Shown here one piece after another: positions 35,936 through 44,972 of a stretch of 51,111 nucleotides of DNA; position 1 is the stretch's first letter; every line of letters begins with the position of its first letter. The notes under the pieces were generated by a model. It ran no database searches, was not told where the DNA came from, and saw only the letters and a list, made by a program, of their open reading frames with translations. The stretch lies in contig NZ_FYBH01000061.1 in the NCBI RefSeq assembly GCF_900185595.1, forward strand, positions 1 to 51,111, in the 5' to 3' direction. Position numbers and translations under genes: made by a program. The DNA is from Calothrix rhizosoleniae SC01 (GTDB taxonomy: Bacteria; Cyanobacteriota; Cyanobacteriia; Cyanobacteriales; Nostocaceae).

Positions 35936-36514
35936 GTGATTGCAGTTTATCCAGGTAGTTTTGACCCTGTGACCTTAGGACACCTCGATATTATTCAGCG
36001 TAGCGCAAGGCTGTTTGACCATGTGATAGTAGCTGTATTACGTAATCCCAACAAAACACCATTATTTACAGTACAACAAAGATTAGAGCAAATTCGTCTA
36101 TCCACCAAAAATTTATCTAATGTTGAGGCAGATAGTTTTGATGGCTTAACCGTGAATTATGCCAAAATACGCCATGCAGGAGTCTTGCTGAGAGGTCTGA
36201 GGGCAATTTCTGACTTTGAAGTTGAACTACAAATGGCTCACACCAATAAAACCCTATCTACTCAAATAGAAACTGTTTTTTTGGCTACGTCAAATGAATA
36301 TAGTTTTTTAAGTAGTAGTGTGGTAAAAGAGATTGCAAGATTTGGCGGTTCCGTCGATCATCTTGTCCCCCCCCATGTTGCTCTAGAGATTTACCAATGC
36401 TACGCCCAAAAGAATACAACATCGAACCCAACTATACAAACGGAAAAACCCCTCCCTCACCAGAGTTCCCTAACGGAGTCTCCCCCGGAGAAGAAGGGGG
36501 AACAGAAAGCATAG
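35936..36514 (+). CDS. coaD: Phosphopantetheine adenylyltransferase
   Basis: CoaD makes dephospho-CoA from phosphopantetheine and ATP. The nucleotidyltransferase start is [18 protein letters not shown] with TLGH at 13-16. [15 protein letters not shown] and the [14 protein letters not shown] block follow. The start is GTG at 35936 with GAGG 13 nt upstream. The protein is 192 residues against about 160 in most bacteria. The last 30 residues ([17 protein letters not shown]...) are unrelated to the family and come from a stretch that overlaps the next gene by 118 nt in another frame. Confidence 0.95.
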   Translation: MIAVYPGSFDPVTLGHLDIIQRSARLFDHVIVAVLRNPNKTPLFTVQQRLEQIRLSTKNLSNVEADSFDGLTVNYAKIRHAGVLLRGLRAISDFEVELQMAHTNKTLSTQIETVFLATSNEYSFLSSSVVKEIARFGGSVDHLVPPHVALEIYQCYAQKNTTSNPTIQTEKPLPHQSSLTESPPEKKGEQKA

Positions 36515-37110
36515 ATATTCAGCAAGAACTCAACCGCTTGGAAGAAATGATCCTGACAAGCACTCGCATTCCTTTGTTTGCTAAAACTCTGATAGATGAA
36601 GAAAAGTTACTAGATCATCTAGACTTTATTCGAGTTGCTTTACCGTCAGCTTTTGCAGAAGCAGCGATGATTATCCAGCAAAAAGAAGAAATTTTTTTAG
36701 AAGCTGAAGAATATGGTCAGCGAATTGTTGATGCTGCACAAGGTAAAAGGGCACAAATTTTAGATGAAAGCGATATCATTCACCAAGCCCAGCAAGAAGC
36801 AGCTCAGTTGCGTCATCAAGTACAGCAAGAGTGTGAAGAAATGATGCAAGAAACTCTGGCAGAAATCGATCGGCAACGACGGGCTTGTCAACAAGAATTA
36901 GAGGAAATGCAACGTCAAGCTTTTGCAGAAGCAACAGCTATTGAACAGGGTGCCGATAAATATGCTGATGGGGTTCTAGTAAATATTGAACAGCAGCTTC
37001 AAGATATGATGCGGATTATACGTAATGGAAGGCAACAATTGCATCAAGGCGAACAGCAACAAGGAAAATCCCAGCCTGAGAATAATAATTCCAAAACTCG
37101 TAATTCATAA
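36397..37110 (+). CDS. Coiled-coil protein, DivIVA/ATP-synthase-b-like, cyanobacterial
   Basis: A 237-residue protein. A disordered start of 40 residues rich in Pro/Gly/Asn is followed by [32 protein letters not shown] and a long coiled coil at about 85-200, rich in Glu/Gln/Ala ([36 protein letters not shown]). The C-terminus is polar and Gln/Asn-rich. I recognise the cyanobacterial family that follows coaD and resembles DivIVA and the F-type ATPase b chain; a link to the division protein Cdv3 is only possible. The ATG at 36397 lies inside coaD, and the 118-nt overlap makes cotranslation likely. Confidence 0.75.
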   Translation: MLRPKEYNIEPNYTNGKTPPSPEFPNGVSPGEEGGTESIDIQQELNRLEEMILTSTRIPLFAKTLIDEEKLLDHLDFIRVALPSAFAEAAMIIQQKEEIFLEAEEYGQRIVDAAQGKRAQILDESDIIHQAQQEAAQLRHQVQQECEEMMQETLAEIDRQRRACQQELEEMQRQAFAEATAIEQGADKYADGVLVNIEQQLQDMMRIIRNGRQQLHQGEQQQGKSQPENNNSKTRNS

Positions 37111-37688
37111 TGGCTCTTATCCCTGGTAGGATAGGTGACTAGGATCAATTATACAAAAATCCTATTTGATTTGTAATTTGCCAAAAACAAGTTAAAAATT
37201 TTACCAAAGGATAAAAATATACAAGTTCCTAAATTTACTTTATGGACAAATAATCAATAATTGTGCAGCCATGCATAGGCACAAGGCGGTAATAATTTCA
37301 GTAGTCCGCAAAAATATTGGTAAGATTCGCGACTTTATACCATTTTGAAAAAATAATGGGACAGATGGGTAGGGGCACAACACCAGTAAGATAATTTATA
37401 CATACCAAAAGATTTTGGATGCTGTACCCTTACGAAAAATGTATGTGTCGCAAACATTATTTGAATTGGTATTAGACATGAAGTCAATCCAAAATCCAAA
37501 ATCCAAAATCCAAAATAGTTTGATATTCAGTCCGCCAATATGCGGTTTTTTCATTTTCCTAATCTGAAATCAACAAACCCCAGTGGAGAACCGGAGTATA
37601 CTAGAACAGTTATGGATTGAGAGTATAAGTTAGAAATTTTTACTCCTAACTCCTAACTCTTCACTCTTAACTTTCATCAAAGCAGCTT
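37111..37688. other. 578-bp spacer before the Rrf2 gene
   Basis: No gene is seen. It contains AATCCAAA tandem repeats (about 37489-37516) and CTCCTAACTC repeats (about 37643-37672). The sequence before the GTG start has no clear ribosome binding site. Confidence 0.5.
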
Positions 37689-38129
37689 GTGGAACTATCC
37701 TGTAAATCTGAATACGCAATACTGGCTCTGCTAGAACTAGCAACCAACTATCAAAGCGGAGAACCTATGCAAATTCGACAGATTGCCGCACAACAAAATA
37801 TACCAGATCGCTATCTGGAGCAACTACTGGCAACTTTGAGGCGAGGTGGCATAGTTAAGAGCCAACGAGGTTCTAAAGGTGGCTATCTGCTGACTAGAGA
37901 TCCTTGGAAAATCAACCTTTTCGAGATTTTGGCTTGCTTAGAAGGGTTGGATAAGGTGAACAAAAATGAAGGGGAAACTCAATTTAAAACAGCTGATGGC
38001 AGCGTCATTGGGGAAATATGGCAAGAAGCCTGTCAGGCTGCTAATTCTGTTTTAGCAACCTATACCTTAGCTGACTTGTGTGAAAAAAGAGATGCACGTC
38101 GCCATCTAAATATCATGTATTACATCTAA
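37689..38129 (+). CDS. Rrf2-family transcriptional regulator
   Basis: A 146-residue winged-helix regulator beginning MELSCKSEYAILALLELA, with IRQIAAQQNIPDRYLEQLLATLRRGGIVKSQRGSKGGY (read in two parts) as recognition helix and wing. The three-cysteine cluster of IscR is absent, since the region after the wing (ACLEGLDKVNKNEG) has only one Cys. It therefore resembles the cysteine-metabolism regulators of CymR type. The start is GTG. It lies 150 nt upstream of cysK on the same strand, a setting that suggests control of cysteine synthesis. Confidence 0.88.
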   Translation: MELSCKSEYAILALLELATNYQSGEPMQIRQIAAQQNIPDRYLEQLLATLRRGGIVKSQRGSKGGYLLTRDPWKINLFEILACLEGLDKVNKNEGETQFKTADGSVIGEIWQEACQAANSVLATYTLADLCEKRDARRHLNIMYYI

Positions 38130-38234
38130 TTTTAAGTGAGTCATTCAATTTTAGATTTTAGATTTACAGAAGAGTAAAAGAATACAAGCCCCTGACTTTT
38201 CGTTGGTTTTGCGCCAAATTCTGTAAGTATTTAA

Positions 38235-38240
38235 TATAAT
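38235..38240 (+). promoter_or_regulatory. -10 element of cysK
   Basis: A consensus TATAAT lies 40 nt before the cysK ATG. No convincing -35 hexamer at the normal distance is seen, which suits an activator-dependent or regulated promoter. Confidence 0.4.
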
Positions 38241-38279
38241 CAGCAAACTTTTGATAGTAATTTGAATTGAGAATTAATT

Positions 38280-39242
38280 ATGCAAATTGCCCATAACATC
38301 ACAGAACTTGTTGGTCGTACACCCTTGGTACAATTAAACCGGATTCCCCAAGCTGAAGGTTGTGTAGCCCAGATAGTGGTCAAGTTAGAAAGTATGAATC
38401 CAGCCGCTTCAGTCAAAGACAGAATTGGGGTAAATATGATTCAAGCTGCGGAGAAAGAAGGGTTAATTACTCCGGGGAAAACCATATTAGTAGAACCAAC
38501 TTCTGGGAATACGGGTATCGCCCTAGCAATGGCTGCTGCTGCTAAGGGATATCGATTAGTTTTAACTATGCCAGAAACCATGAGCAGTGAACGAAGGGCA
38601 ATGTTACGGGCTTATGGGGCAGAATTAGAACTGACTCCTGGGAGTGAAGGGATGAGTGGAGCAATTCGCCGTGCCCAAGAAATAGTAGATAAGACGGCAC
38701 ATACCTATATGTTGCAACAGTTTCGCAACCCTGCCAATGCTGAAATTCATCGGCAAACCACCGCCGAGGAAATTTGGGAGGATACTGACGGAAAAGTAGA
38801 TATGATTGTGGCAGGGGTCGGTACTGGAGGTACAATTACTGGGGTAGCAGAAGTATTAAAAGCTCGCAAACCAGGGTTTAAAGCGATCGCAGTGGAACCA
38901 GCCAACAGCCCAGTATTATCCGGAGGCAAACCAGGACCCCATAAAATTCAAGGTATTGGTGCTGGATTTATTCCGCAAGTGATGAAAGTAGAATTAATCG
39001 ATGATGTAATTAGTGTTACCGACGAAGAAGCGATCGCTTATGGTCGTCGTTTAGCCAAGGAAGAAGGCTTACTATCAGGTATTTCTACTGGTGCAGCCCT
39101 ATGTGCAGCTATTCGCATTGCCCAACGTCCAGAAAATCAAGGACGCTTAATTGTGATGATTCAACCAAGCTTTGGAGAAAGATATTTAAGCACACCCTTG
39201 TTTCAAGATTTAGAACCCAAGGTTACAGCTGGGGTCAACTAA
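38280..39242 (+). CDS. cysK: Cysteine synthase A (O-acetylserine sulfhydrylase)
   Basis: A PLP enzyme, 320 residues, that makes cysteine from O-acetylserine and sulfide. The PLP lysine is K46 in ASVKDRIG. The substrate loop TSGNTG is at 74-79, and the glycine-rich phosphate loop [10 protein letters not shown] is near residue 180. GIGAGFIP and [13 protein letters not shown] complete the family pattern. It follows an Rrf2-family regulator and is followed after 15 nt by a J-domain gene, probably in one transcript. Confidence 0.96.
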   Translation: MQIAHNITELVGRTPLVQLNRIPQAEGCVAQIVVKLESMNPAASVKDRIGVNMIQAAEKEGLITPGKTILVEPTSGNTGIALAMAAAAKGYRLVLTMPETMSSERRAMLRAYGAELELTPGSEGMSGAIRRAQEIVDKTAHTYMLQQFRNPANAEIHRQTTAEEIWEDTDGKVDMIVAGVGTGGTITGVAEVLKARKPGFKAIAVEPANSPVLSGGKPGPHKIQGIGAGFIPQVMKVELIDDVISVTDEEAIAYGRRLAKEEGLLSGISTGAALCAAIRIAQRPENQGRLIVMIQPSFGERYLSTPLFQDLEPKVTAGVN

Positions 39243-39257
39243 AGGTAAATTAGAATC

Positions 39258-39965
39258 ATGGCAGATTCTAATCATTACCAAACTTTAAACGTCAGTCCCA
39301 ATGCCAGCCAAGCGGAGATTAAACAAGCCTATCGCCGCTTGGTAAAACAGTATCATCCTGACAGTAACCAGGAAACTGTGGATCGGGAGGATATTATCCG
39401 TATTAATGCGGCCTATGAAGTGTTAGGGGATGCTAGCACTCGCAAATCTTATGATCGACAAATTCATTATCAGTACCACAAATCCTATGCTTCTAGCTAT
39501 TCTTCTAGGCAAGAGCGTACAGTAGAAGTTCAAAAAAAACACCAAACTAAAAGACGTACTGGTAAAACTACTGATGAAAAAATTGAAGAATGGTTACGTC
39601 TTGTTTATCACCCTTTAAATAGCCTCCTCAGCCCCATTCTCAATTCCCTGAAACAACAAATTAACGAATTGTCTGCTGATCCATTTGATGATCAACTATT
39701 AGAAGAATTTCAGGATTATCTGCAAAATTGCCGAGAAAAAATTAAACAGGCTCAATTCACATTTCGTTCCCTACCCAATCCCCCCAGCCTAGCCAGAACC
39801 GCAGCCCATTTTTACTATTGTCTCAATCAAATTAATGACGGTTTAAATGAGTTGGAGTATTTTCCCCTCAGTTACGATGAAAGTTACCTACACGCAGGAC
39901 TAGAAATGTTTCGCATTGCCCACCATTTATACAGAGAAGCACAACAATCTGTCCAACAATTTTAG
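39258..39965 (+). CDS. J-domain protein
   Basis: A 235-residue protein with an N-terminal J domain (residues 5-68): HYQTLNVSPNASQAEIKQAY, HPD motif in KQYHPDSNQ, and NAAYEVLGDASTRKSYDR. The linker carries SSYSSRQ and basic residues, and the remaining about 130 residues are helical with no zinc finger. It is a specialised Hsp40 that should recruit DnaK to an unknown client, not a full-length DnaJ. It lies 15 nt after cysK. Confidence 0.9.
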   Translation: MADSNHYQTLNVSPNASQAEIKQAYRRLVKQYHPDSNQETVDREDIIRINAAYEVLGDASTRKSYDRQIHYQYHKSYASSYSSRQERTVEVQKKHQTKRRTGKTTDEKIEEWLRLVYHPLNSLLSPILNSLKQQINELSADPFDDQLLEEFQDYLQNCREKIKQAQFTFRSLPNPPSLARTAAHFYYCLNQINDGLNELEYFPLSYDESYLHAGLEMFRIAHHLYREAQQSVQQF

Positions 39966-40165
39966 AGGGAAAGAGAGAAAGAGAGAAAGAGGGGAAGAGG
40001 GAAAGAGGGAAAGAGGGAAGGAGTGAAAGAAGTGTGGGAAGTGTGGGGAGATGAAATAACTAAATATCAAGCATCAACTAGCAACTAGCAACTAGCAACC
40101 ATCAACCATCACTCCATCACTCCATCACTCTCTCACTCCATCACTCCCCACACCTCCCACAGGAT
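39966..40165. repeat. Tandem repeats (GAGAAAGAG, AGCAACTAGCA, CACTCCAT)
   Basis: Three different short tandem repeats follow one another between the J-domain gene and glyQ: GGGAAAGA, ACTAGCA and ATCACTCC. None has coding content. Confidence 0.7.
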
Positions 40166-40234
40166 TGATGATTGCTCTAGAGGACTACCGAAACCCGTAG
40201 TCATATAATTGATAGTTGTTAAGGAAAGTTGATT

Positions 40235-41107
40235 GTGAATTTTCAGTCAGTCATAGCTGTATTAAATCAATTCTGGAGTCAGCGCGGTTGTTTAATTGCC
40301 CAATCCTATGATATGGAAAAGGGAGCTGGCACTAAAAACCCACATACCTTTTTAAGAGCATTAGGACCCGAACCATGGTCTGTTGCCTATGTAGAACCTT
40401 GCCGTCGTCCCACCGATGGGCGCTATGGTGAAAATCCTAGTCGCTTTCAACATTATTATCAGTATCAAGTTTTGATTAAACCCTCACCAGATAATGTTCA
40501 AGAAATTTATTTAGATTCCTTGCTGGCTTTAGGTATTCGTCCAGAAGACCACGATGTGCGATTTGTGGAAGATAATTGGGAAGATGCCACAGTTGGCGCT
40601 TGGGGTACTGGTTGGGAAGTATGGCTAGATGGAATGGAAGTGACCCAATTTACCTATTTCCAGCAGTGTGGTGGGATTGATTGTCGTCCAGTATCCATTG
40701 AGATTACCTATGGATTAGAACGGTTGGCAATGTATCTCCAGGGTGTGGAGGCGATGACAAAAATTCAATGGACGGACAATTTGAATTATGGAGATGTACA
40801 TCTCCAAGGTGAAATTGAACAGTGTACTTACAACTTTGAGGCTTCTAATCCAGAAATGTTGTTAACACTATTTAATCTGTATGAGGAAGAAGCTAAACAA
40901 TTAACAGAGAAAGGTCTGGTATTACCCAGCTTGGATTATGTAATTAAATGCTCCCACGCTTTTAACTTATTAGATGCAAGGGGTGTGATTTCTGTCACAG
41001 AGAGGACGCGGTATATTGGTAGAATTCGTCATTTAGCCAGAAAGGTAGCCCATATGTATGTAGAACAAAGAGAACAGTTAGGGTTTCCTTTGTTAAACAA
41101 GGCATGA
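40235..41107 (+). CDS. glyQ: Glycine--tRNA ligase alpha subunit
   Basis: GlyQ, 290 residues, the catalytic alpha chain of the bacterial alpha2-beta2 glycyl-tRNA synthetase. [54 protein letters not shown] and [11 protein letters not shown] are the family signature blocks. The frame begins with TTG at 40229, but the GTG at 40235 gives the family start (MNFQSV) and has AAGGAAAG at 40221-40228 at a suitable distance. The beta chain is not adjacent. A terminator follows. Confidence 0.97.
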   Translation: MNFQSVIAVLNQFWSQRGCLIAQSYDMEKGAGTKNPHTFLRALGPEPWSVAYVEPCRRPTDGRYGENPSRFQHYYQYQVLIKPSPDNVQEIYLDSLLALGIRPEDHDVRFVEDNWEDATVGAWGTGWEVWLDGMEVTQFTYFQQCGGIDCRPVSIEITYGLERLAMYLQGVEAMTKIQWTDNLNYGDVHLQGEIEQCTYNFEASNPEMLLTLFNLYEEEAKQLTEKGLVLPSLDYVIKCSHAFNLLDARGVISVTERTRYIGRIRHLARKVAHMYVEQREQLGFPLLNKA

Positions 41108-41116
41108 TTTGAATTG

Positions 41117-41150
41117 ATAAAAAGCCCCTAATCTGGTATGGAGGTTAGGG
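41117..41150 (-). terminator. Minus-strand intrinsic terminator of the PGB-HEAT gene
   Basis: On the minus strand, CCCTAA (41150-41145) pairs with TTAGGG (41131-41126) and is followed by GCTTTTTATC. It lies 19 nt past the stop at 41169. Confidence 0.6.
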
Positions 41151-41168
41151 AGTCTCAAATCATACTCT

Positions 41169-42305
41169 TCAATTTATTTCTGATTCCAGCGACTTGGGTG
41201 ATGAAGCAGAGAAATTATTCGGCAAACAGCGCATCCGATTCATTTTTTCTAAAGCATATTTAGCTGTGGCTTGTACTTCCCCATCAGCATCTTCCGTAGC
41301 GTGGTAAAGCATCTGACTTACTTGAGCCATTATGTCATACACCTGGGTCAAGTCCCGGATAGCGTTTTGTCGCACTTGGGGACTTTCATCTTGTAAGGAT
41401 ATAGCTAAAGCCCGATTTATGGGTTTGAGATTACGGGTACTAATTTCTGCCAAAGCAGCCAAGATTAAACTACGTTGTTGGGAATCAACATTTACCATTA
41501 AGTCAACTAAGGGTTGAATTGCTCGCGAATCTCCATGCTGTCCTAAATTCCAGATTGCTTTGCGTCGTTGACTCCCATCTTGACTACCTAAGTCTGTGAC
41601 TAACTCGTCCACAATATTTACTTTTGCTAACTGGGAGGTTGGTTGTGATGGTAATAACTGGGTTTGGGGAGACGAGAGTTGTAATTCTTTTGGTGTAGTT
41701 ACTGACAATGCTTGATTTTCTACCGCAGAATCCAATGTTGTAACTGATGGTTTTAGCAACTGTTGATTATGGATACTATCAGTTTGGTCAATATCTGTAT
41801 GGTGTAACTTTCTTTTCTGAGAAAACCATTGGACACAATACAAGAATGCACCAATACTACCTAAAAAACCTACCCCCATTAATGACCACCACACAAAATT
41901 ATTACCCGATGATTGGGGTGGATTTTTGGTTAATTTTGGGTTTGCGGTGGTAAGTAAGCTACTAGCTTTTTTTACCTGTACTTGCAATTGCTTTCTGGTG
42001 GCATTACCTACACTACCATCTGCTGATAAATTTTGTTTTTGTTGAAATTTAGATACAGCATTTCTCGTAGCTACACCATATTTACCATCGATCGCACCAC
42101 TGTAGTACCCCAAATTTTGCAACTGTATTTGTAATTGTTCTACATCTTTGCCTTGACTACCAAGGTAAAGAATATTCGCAGAAATACTTTGAGCAAATAA
42201 ATTACTATGGGTAACACCATAAAAAAATGCACTGGCTGGAATTGGGTAAAATATCCAGCTAGTTAAATAGATAAAGATGGGAATAGGATGGGTGCAAAGC
42301 TTCAT
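41169..42305 (-). CDS. Peptidoglycan-binding plus HEAT-repeat membrane protein
   Basis: A 378-residue protein in three parts. An N-terminal hydrophobic signal or anchor (IPIFIYLTSWIFYPIPASAFF) leads into a PG_binding_1 domain at about residues 47-108 (GSQGKDVEQLQIQLQNLGYY, DGKYGVATRNAVSKFQ). A transmembrane segment follows at about 139-165 (FVWWSLMGVGFLGSIGAFLY). Residues 235-365 form HEAT-like repeats (RRKAIWNLGQHGDSRAIQPL, VRQNAIRDL, EVQATAKYALEKM). The arrangement links the wall to a cytoplasmic scaffold. No known name; the function is open. Confidence 0.85.
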   Translation of the reverse strand: MKLCTHPIPIFIYLTSWIFYPIPASAFFYGVTHSNLFAQSISANILYLGSQGKDVEQLQIQLQNLGYYSGAIDGKYGVATRNAVSKFQQKQNLSADGSVGNATRKQLQVQVKKASSLLTTANPKLTKNPPQSSGNNFVWWSLMGVGFLGSIGAFLYCVQWFSQKRKLHHTDIDQTDSIHNQQLLKPSVTTLDSAVENQALSVTTPKELQLSSPQTQLLPSQPTSQLAKVNIVDELVTDLGSQDGSQRRKAIWNLGQHGDSRAIQPLVDLMVNVDSQQRSLILAALAEISTRNLKPINRALAISLQDESPQVRQNAIRDLTQVYDIMAQVSQMLYHATEDADGEVQATAKYALEKMNRMRCLPNNFSASSPKSLESEIN

Positions 42306-42453
42306 ACAAAAGGTTTTCCCCAGTAAAGAAATCAGTGAACAAGGTACACAAATAAATTTTAATTAGAAAAAATAGCTATCAATACACCCTAATGTAGCTT
42401 TGTTGCAGACTGTTAACTTATTTTACATGTATCTTAGTTGACTTCCGTAGAAT

Positions 42454-43539
42454 TTAGGGCAAAACTTCTGGTTCCGATTCTCTGACTGTTAAATTTACAG
42501 TTTGTAAACCCCGTTCGGAAGTTGCCAATATTGCTGGCTGTGGAGTTGTATTTGTATCCACCTCAACCACTTGCTGACTAGCACCAGCTAATTTTTCTCG
42601 CTGATTAATTAAATAAATACTGATGAGGGTGATAGCTACCCCTATCCACTGCAAGGGGCTAAGAACTTCATTGAGCAACAAATGACCAAATATTAAAGCA
42701 AATACAGGGGTGAGAAAGGTGAGAGAACTAAGACTAGTCAGATTCCCCGCAGAAGCAAAATAGAAAAATAAGCCGTAGGCGATCGCACTGCCAAATACGG
42801 TAGCATAACCTAGGGCAATCCAATCAGCAGGGATCAGATTAACAACAGGATCACTTTCTGTGAAGAATGAAAGTCCCCACAATGGTAAACCCCCAATAAT
42901 CATATGCCATCCCGTGGCAGTGACCGGATCGGCATAGCGACAGACAAACTTAATTAAGATGGTTCCTAGCGCCATACTTAATGCCGCTAGTAGCATCAAC
43001 CATTCACCCGTTGCGAAAAAGGAGACGGGTATATCATTCGTAGATGAGTGAGAGAGGAAGGGAATAAAACCGGAAATACTATTGAAAATCCATTCATCAG
43101 GTAAGCCAATCAGACTAATACCAGTTACCCCCAGCAACAAACCTAGCCATCCCCATAAACCAATCTTCTCCTGAAATAACCACCAAGACATTAAAGCAAC
43201 TGCTAAGGGTTGAGAATCAATCATCACCGAACCCAAACCAGCACCTGTTTTGACTAATCCTTCTCCGAGAAAGCCTTGAAATAAGGTTCCATCGACCAAA
43301 GCAAATAGGGTAATCCACAGCCAAGCTTTCCATCCTTGGGGCTGTGGTCTACCCATAAATGCTGCTACGATCAAAATCAACACTCCTGCTGGCAACAAGC
43401 GTACTCCCGCCATAAAAAGTGGTGTTGTGTGGGGTATCACTCCTTTCATTGCCACCATTGCTGTACCCCAGAAGAAAAAGGGTGCAATTAACAGTAAAGG
43501 TGCTGATGGGAATTGGGATGCACGAAGCGGAAGTTGCAT
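42454..43539 (-). CDS. DMT-superfamily EamA transporter
   Basis: A 361-residue, 10-segment drug/metabolite transporter with two EamA halves. The first starts at APLLLIAPFFFWGTAMVAMKG and the second at GEWLMLLAALSMALGTILIKF, ending SPLQWIGVAITLISIYLIN. The frame begins with TTG at 43572, but the ATG at 43539 is the likely start. The C-terminal 45 residues are polar. The substrate cannot be read from sequence. Confidence 0.88.
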   Translation of the reverse strand: MQLPLRASQFPSAPLLLIAPFFFWGTAMVAMKGVIPHTTPLFMAGVRLLPAGVLILIVAAFMGRPQPQGWKAWLWITLFALVDGTLFQGFLGEGLVKTGAGLGSVMIDSQPLAVALMSWWLFQEKIGLWGWLGLLLGVTGISLIGLPDEWIFNSISGFIPFLSHSSTNDIPVSFFATGEWLMLLAALSMALGTILIKFVCRYADPVTATGWHMIIGGLPLWGLSFFTESDPVVNLIPADWIALGYATVFGSAIAYGLFFYFASAGNLTSLSSLTFLTPVFALIFGHLLLNEVLSPLQWIGVAITLISIYLINQREKLAGASQQVVEVDTNTTPQPAILATSERGLQTVNLTVRESEPEVLP

Positions 43540-43633
43540 AAGTTGCTGGGAACCCTTCGGATTAAAATACAAAAGTATGATTACCTAATCTTACTTCATT
43601 ATGTATTTTTGTGAAGGAATTATACCCAAGCAT

Positions 43634-43705
43634 AAAGGACTTCCAAATAAAAAAATAATCAATCACTTGGAATGCAGGAGAGCAGGGGGCGGGGAGCAGG
43701 GGGAG
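43634..43705. repeat. Dispersed repeat (copy 1) plus GGGAGCAGGG unit
   Basis: The 48-bp segment AAAGGACTTCCAAATAAAAA...GAATGCAGGAG matches 44853-44900 almost base for base. It ends in a GGGAGCAGG tandem repeat. It lies about 100 nt past the 3' end of the DUF1830 gene. Confidence 0.6.
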
Positions 43706-43780
43706 AAAGAGTTTGGGTTATTTTTGCATGGATGGCAATATCATAAGTAATCAGGCGGACATGACATTACCCTGTAATGA

Positions 43781-44035
43781 TCAAGTAACTTGCAATTGAG
43801 CACAGGGAAGTTTTTCTGCTAAAATAACTTCATTCTTCTGACCTATATGAATTTCCAAATCAGCTTCTGGTAAAGCTTCAAATAGTAGCTGTTCTCCAGG
43901 GAATACCACTCGCTCAAAGTACCAACCAGGAATGTTAGAAATTCGAGCAATGAGGATTTGATTGCTAAGGTTGGAGTAAACGCATAAGATTCGTTGACCA
44001 TACTCCAATGGCAGTGAATCAAGAGTTTGAGTCAT
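43781..44035 (-). CDS. DUF1830 family protein
   Basis: An 84-residue soluble protein with LCVYSNLSNQILIARISNI, PGWYFERVVFPGEQLLFEA and ADLEIHIG, the pattern of cyanobacterial DUF1830. Its function is unknown. It is transcribed alone on the minus strand, and the ATG at 44035 begins the conserved part. Confidence 0.85.
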   Translation of the reverse strand: MTQTLDSLPLEYGQRILCVYSNLSNQILIARISNIPGWYFERVVFPGEQLLFEALPEADLEIHIGQKNEVILAEKLPCAQLQVT

Positions 44036-44972
44036 CGTTAATTAATTCAGGTGTTGCTAGTATTGAATAAATTTGAGTCATCAGAAAAGAATTAAACTCA
44101 TATCATAGAAATATTGCAAAAAATTAAATATTTTACTGATGGTTAATTTCTTGACATCACGATGGTAGCCCTCACTAAACTGCTGGTTACCAACTACAGT
44201 TTTGCAGAGGGGTATTCACCAAAAATTAATTAGTTGACAATTGTATATAAAAACAAAATTAAGATACAATCTGATCACAAAATGAATTGTGAATCAAATA
44301 GAATCTAGCAATTGTTGCCAATGTCAATCTTCAAATATTTTCATTTGCAGTAAAAATGTAGATCACAAATGCTAGCTAATTTACAGATATTCTGTGATAT
44401 AGCCAGCACTGGATTTCAGAGATTCACACTGTAGTTATTGTCAATATATAAGACCTGCTCATGGATTTACAGTAATTTATGTCACTGTTTCAATTCTCAA
44501 ATTTGTAGCTATGCTGCAATCCCAACTCAGGTGGAATGTTAAATATCAATTTATCGCAAAAATCATTAATTCAGGCGTTGTTAATATGTTTTAGTGGCAT
44601 TGTTAAAAATACGAAGAAATATTTTTAGTCATACAGGATTATAGGGATACACGCAAGTAATAAGTAATAAATCATAAATAATAAGTTTACTGAGCATGGG
44701 TTTGGAACTGCAACAATGTCTCAAAATATATGCGTAGTGCTATATGACGAAGTTTGCCCATTGTGAGCAAAAAATAATCGTGATTTTACTGCATTTTTAC
44801 CATGTATTTAGTCCTTCTTTCAGTTATAAAAATAAAACTCCAGAAGGACTGTAAGGGACTTCCAAATAAAAAATAATCAATCTATTCGGGATGCAGAGGA
44901 GATGAGGAGATAGGGAGATAAAGAGAAATCCACAATCTAAAATCTAAAATCTAAAATCCAAAATTAGATAAC
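44036..44972. other. 937-bp region with no gene
   Basis: A+T-rich sequence without a supported reading frame, tRNA or clear hairpin. It contains the second copy of a dispersed repeat (44853-44900), TAATAAGTAATAAATCATAAATAATAAG repeats (about 44660) and AATCTAAA repeats (about 44935). It holds the promoter of the DUF1830 gene. Confidence 0.55.
44853..44900. repeat. Dispersed repeat (copy 2)
   Basis: AAGGGACTTCCAAATAAAAA...GATGCAGAGGA is the partner of 43634-43681, in the same orientation. It lies 70 nt past the 3' end of the M15-like gene. Confidence 0.6.

Noticed and set aside
39966-40165. Second candidate CRISPR-like array
   Set aside because: Simple short repeats with no spacer-length regularity.
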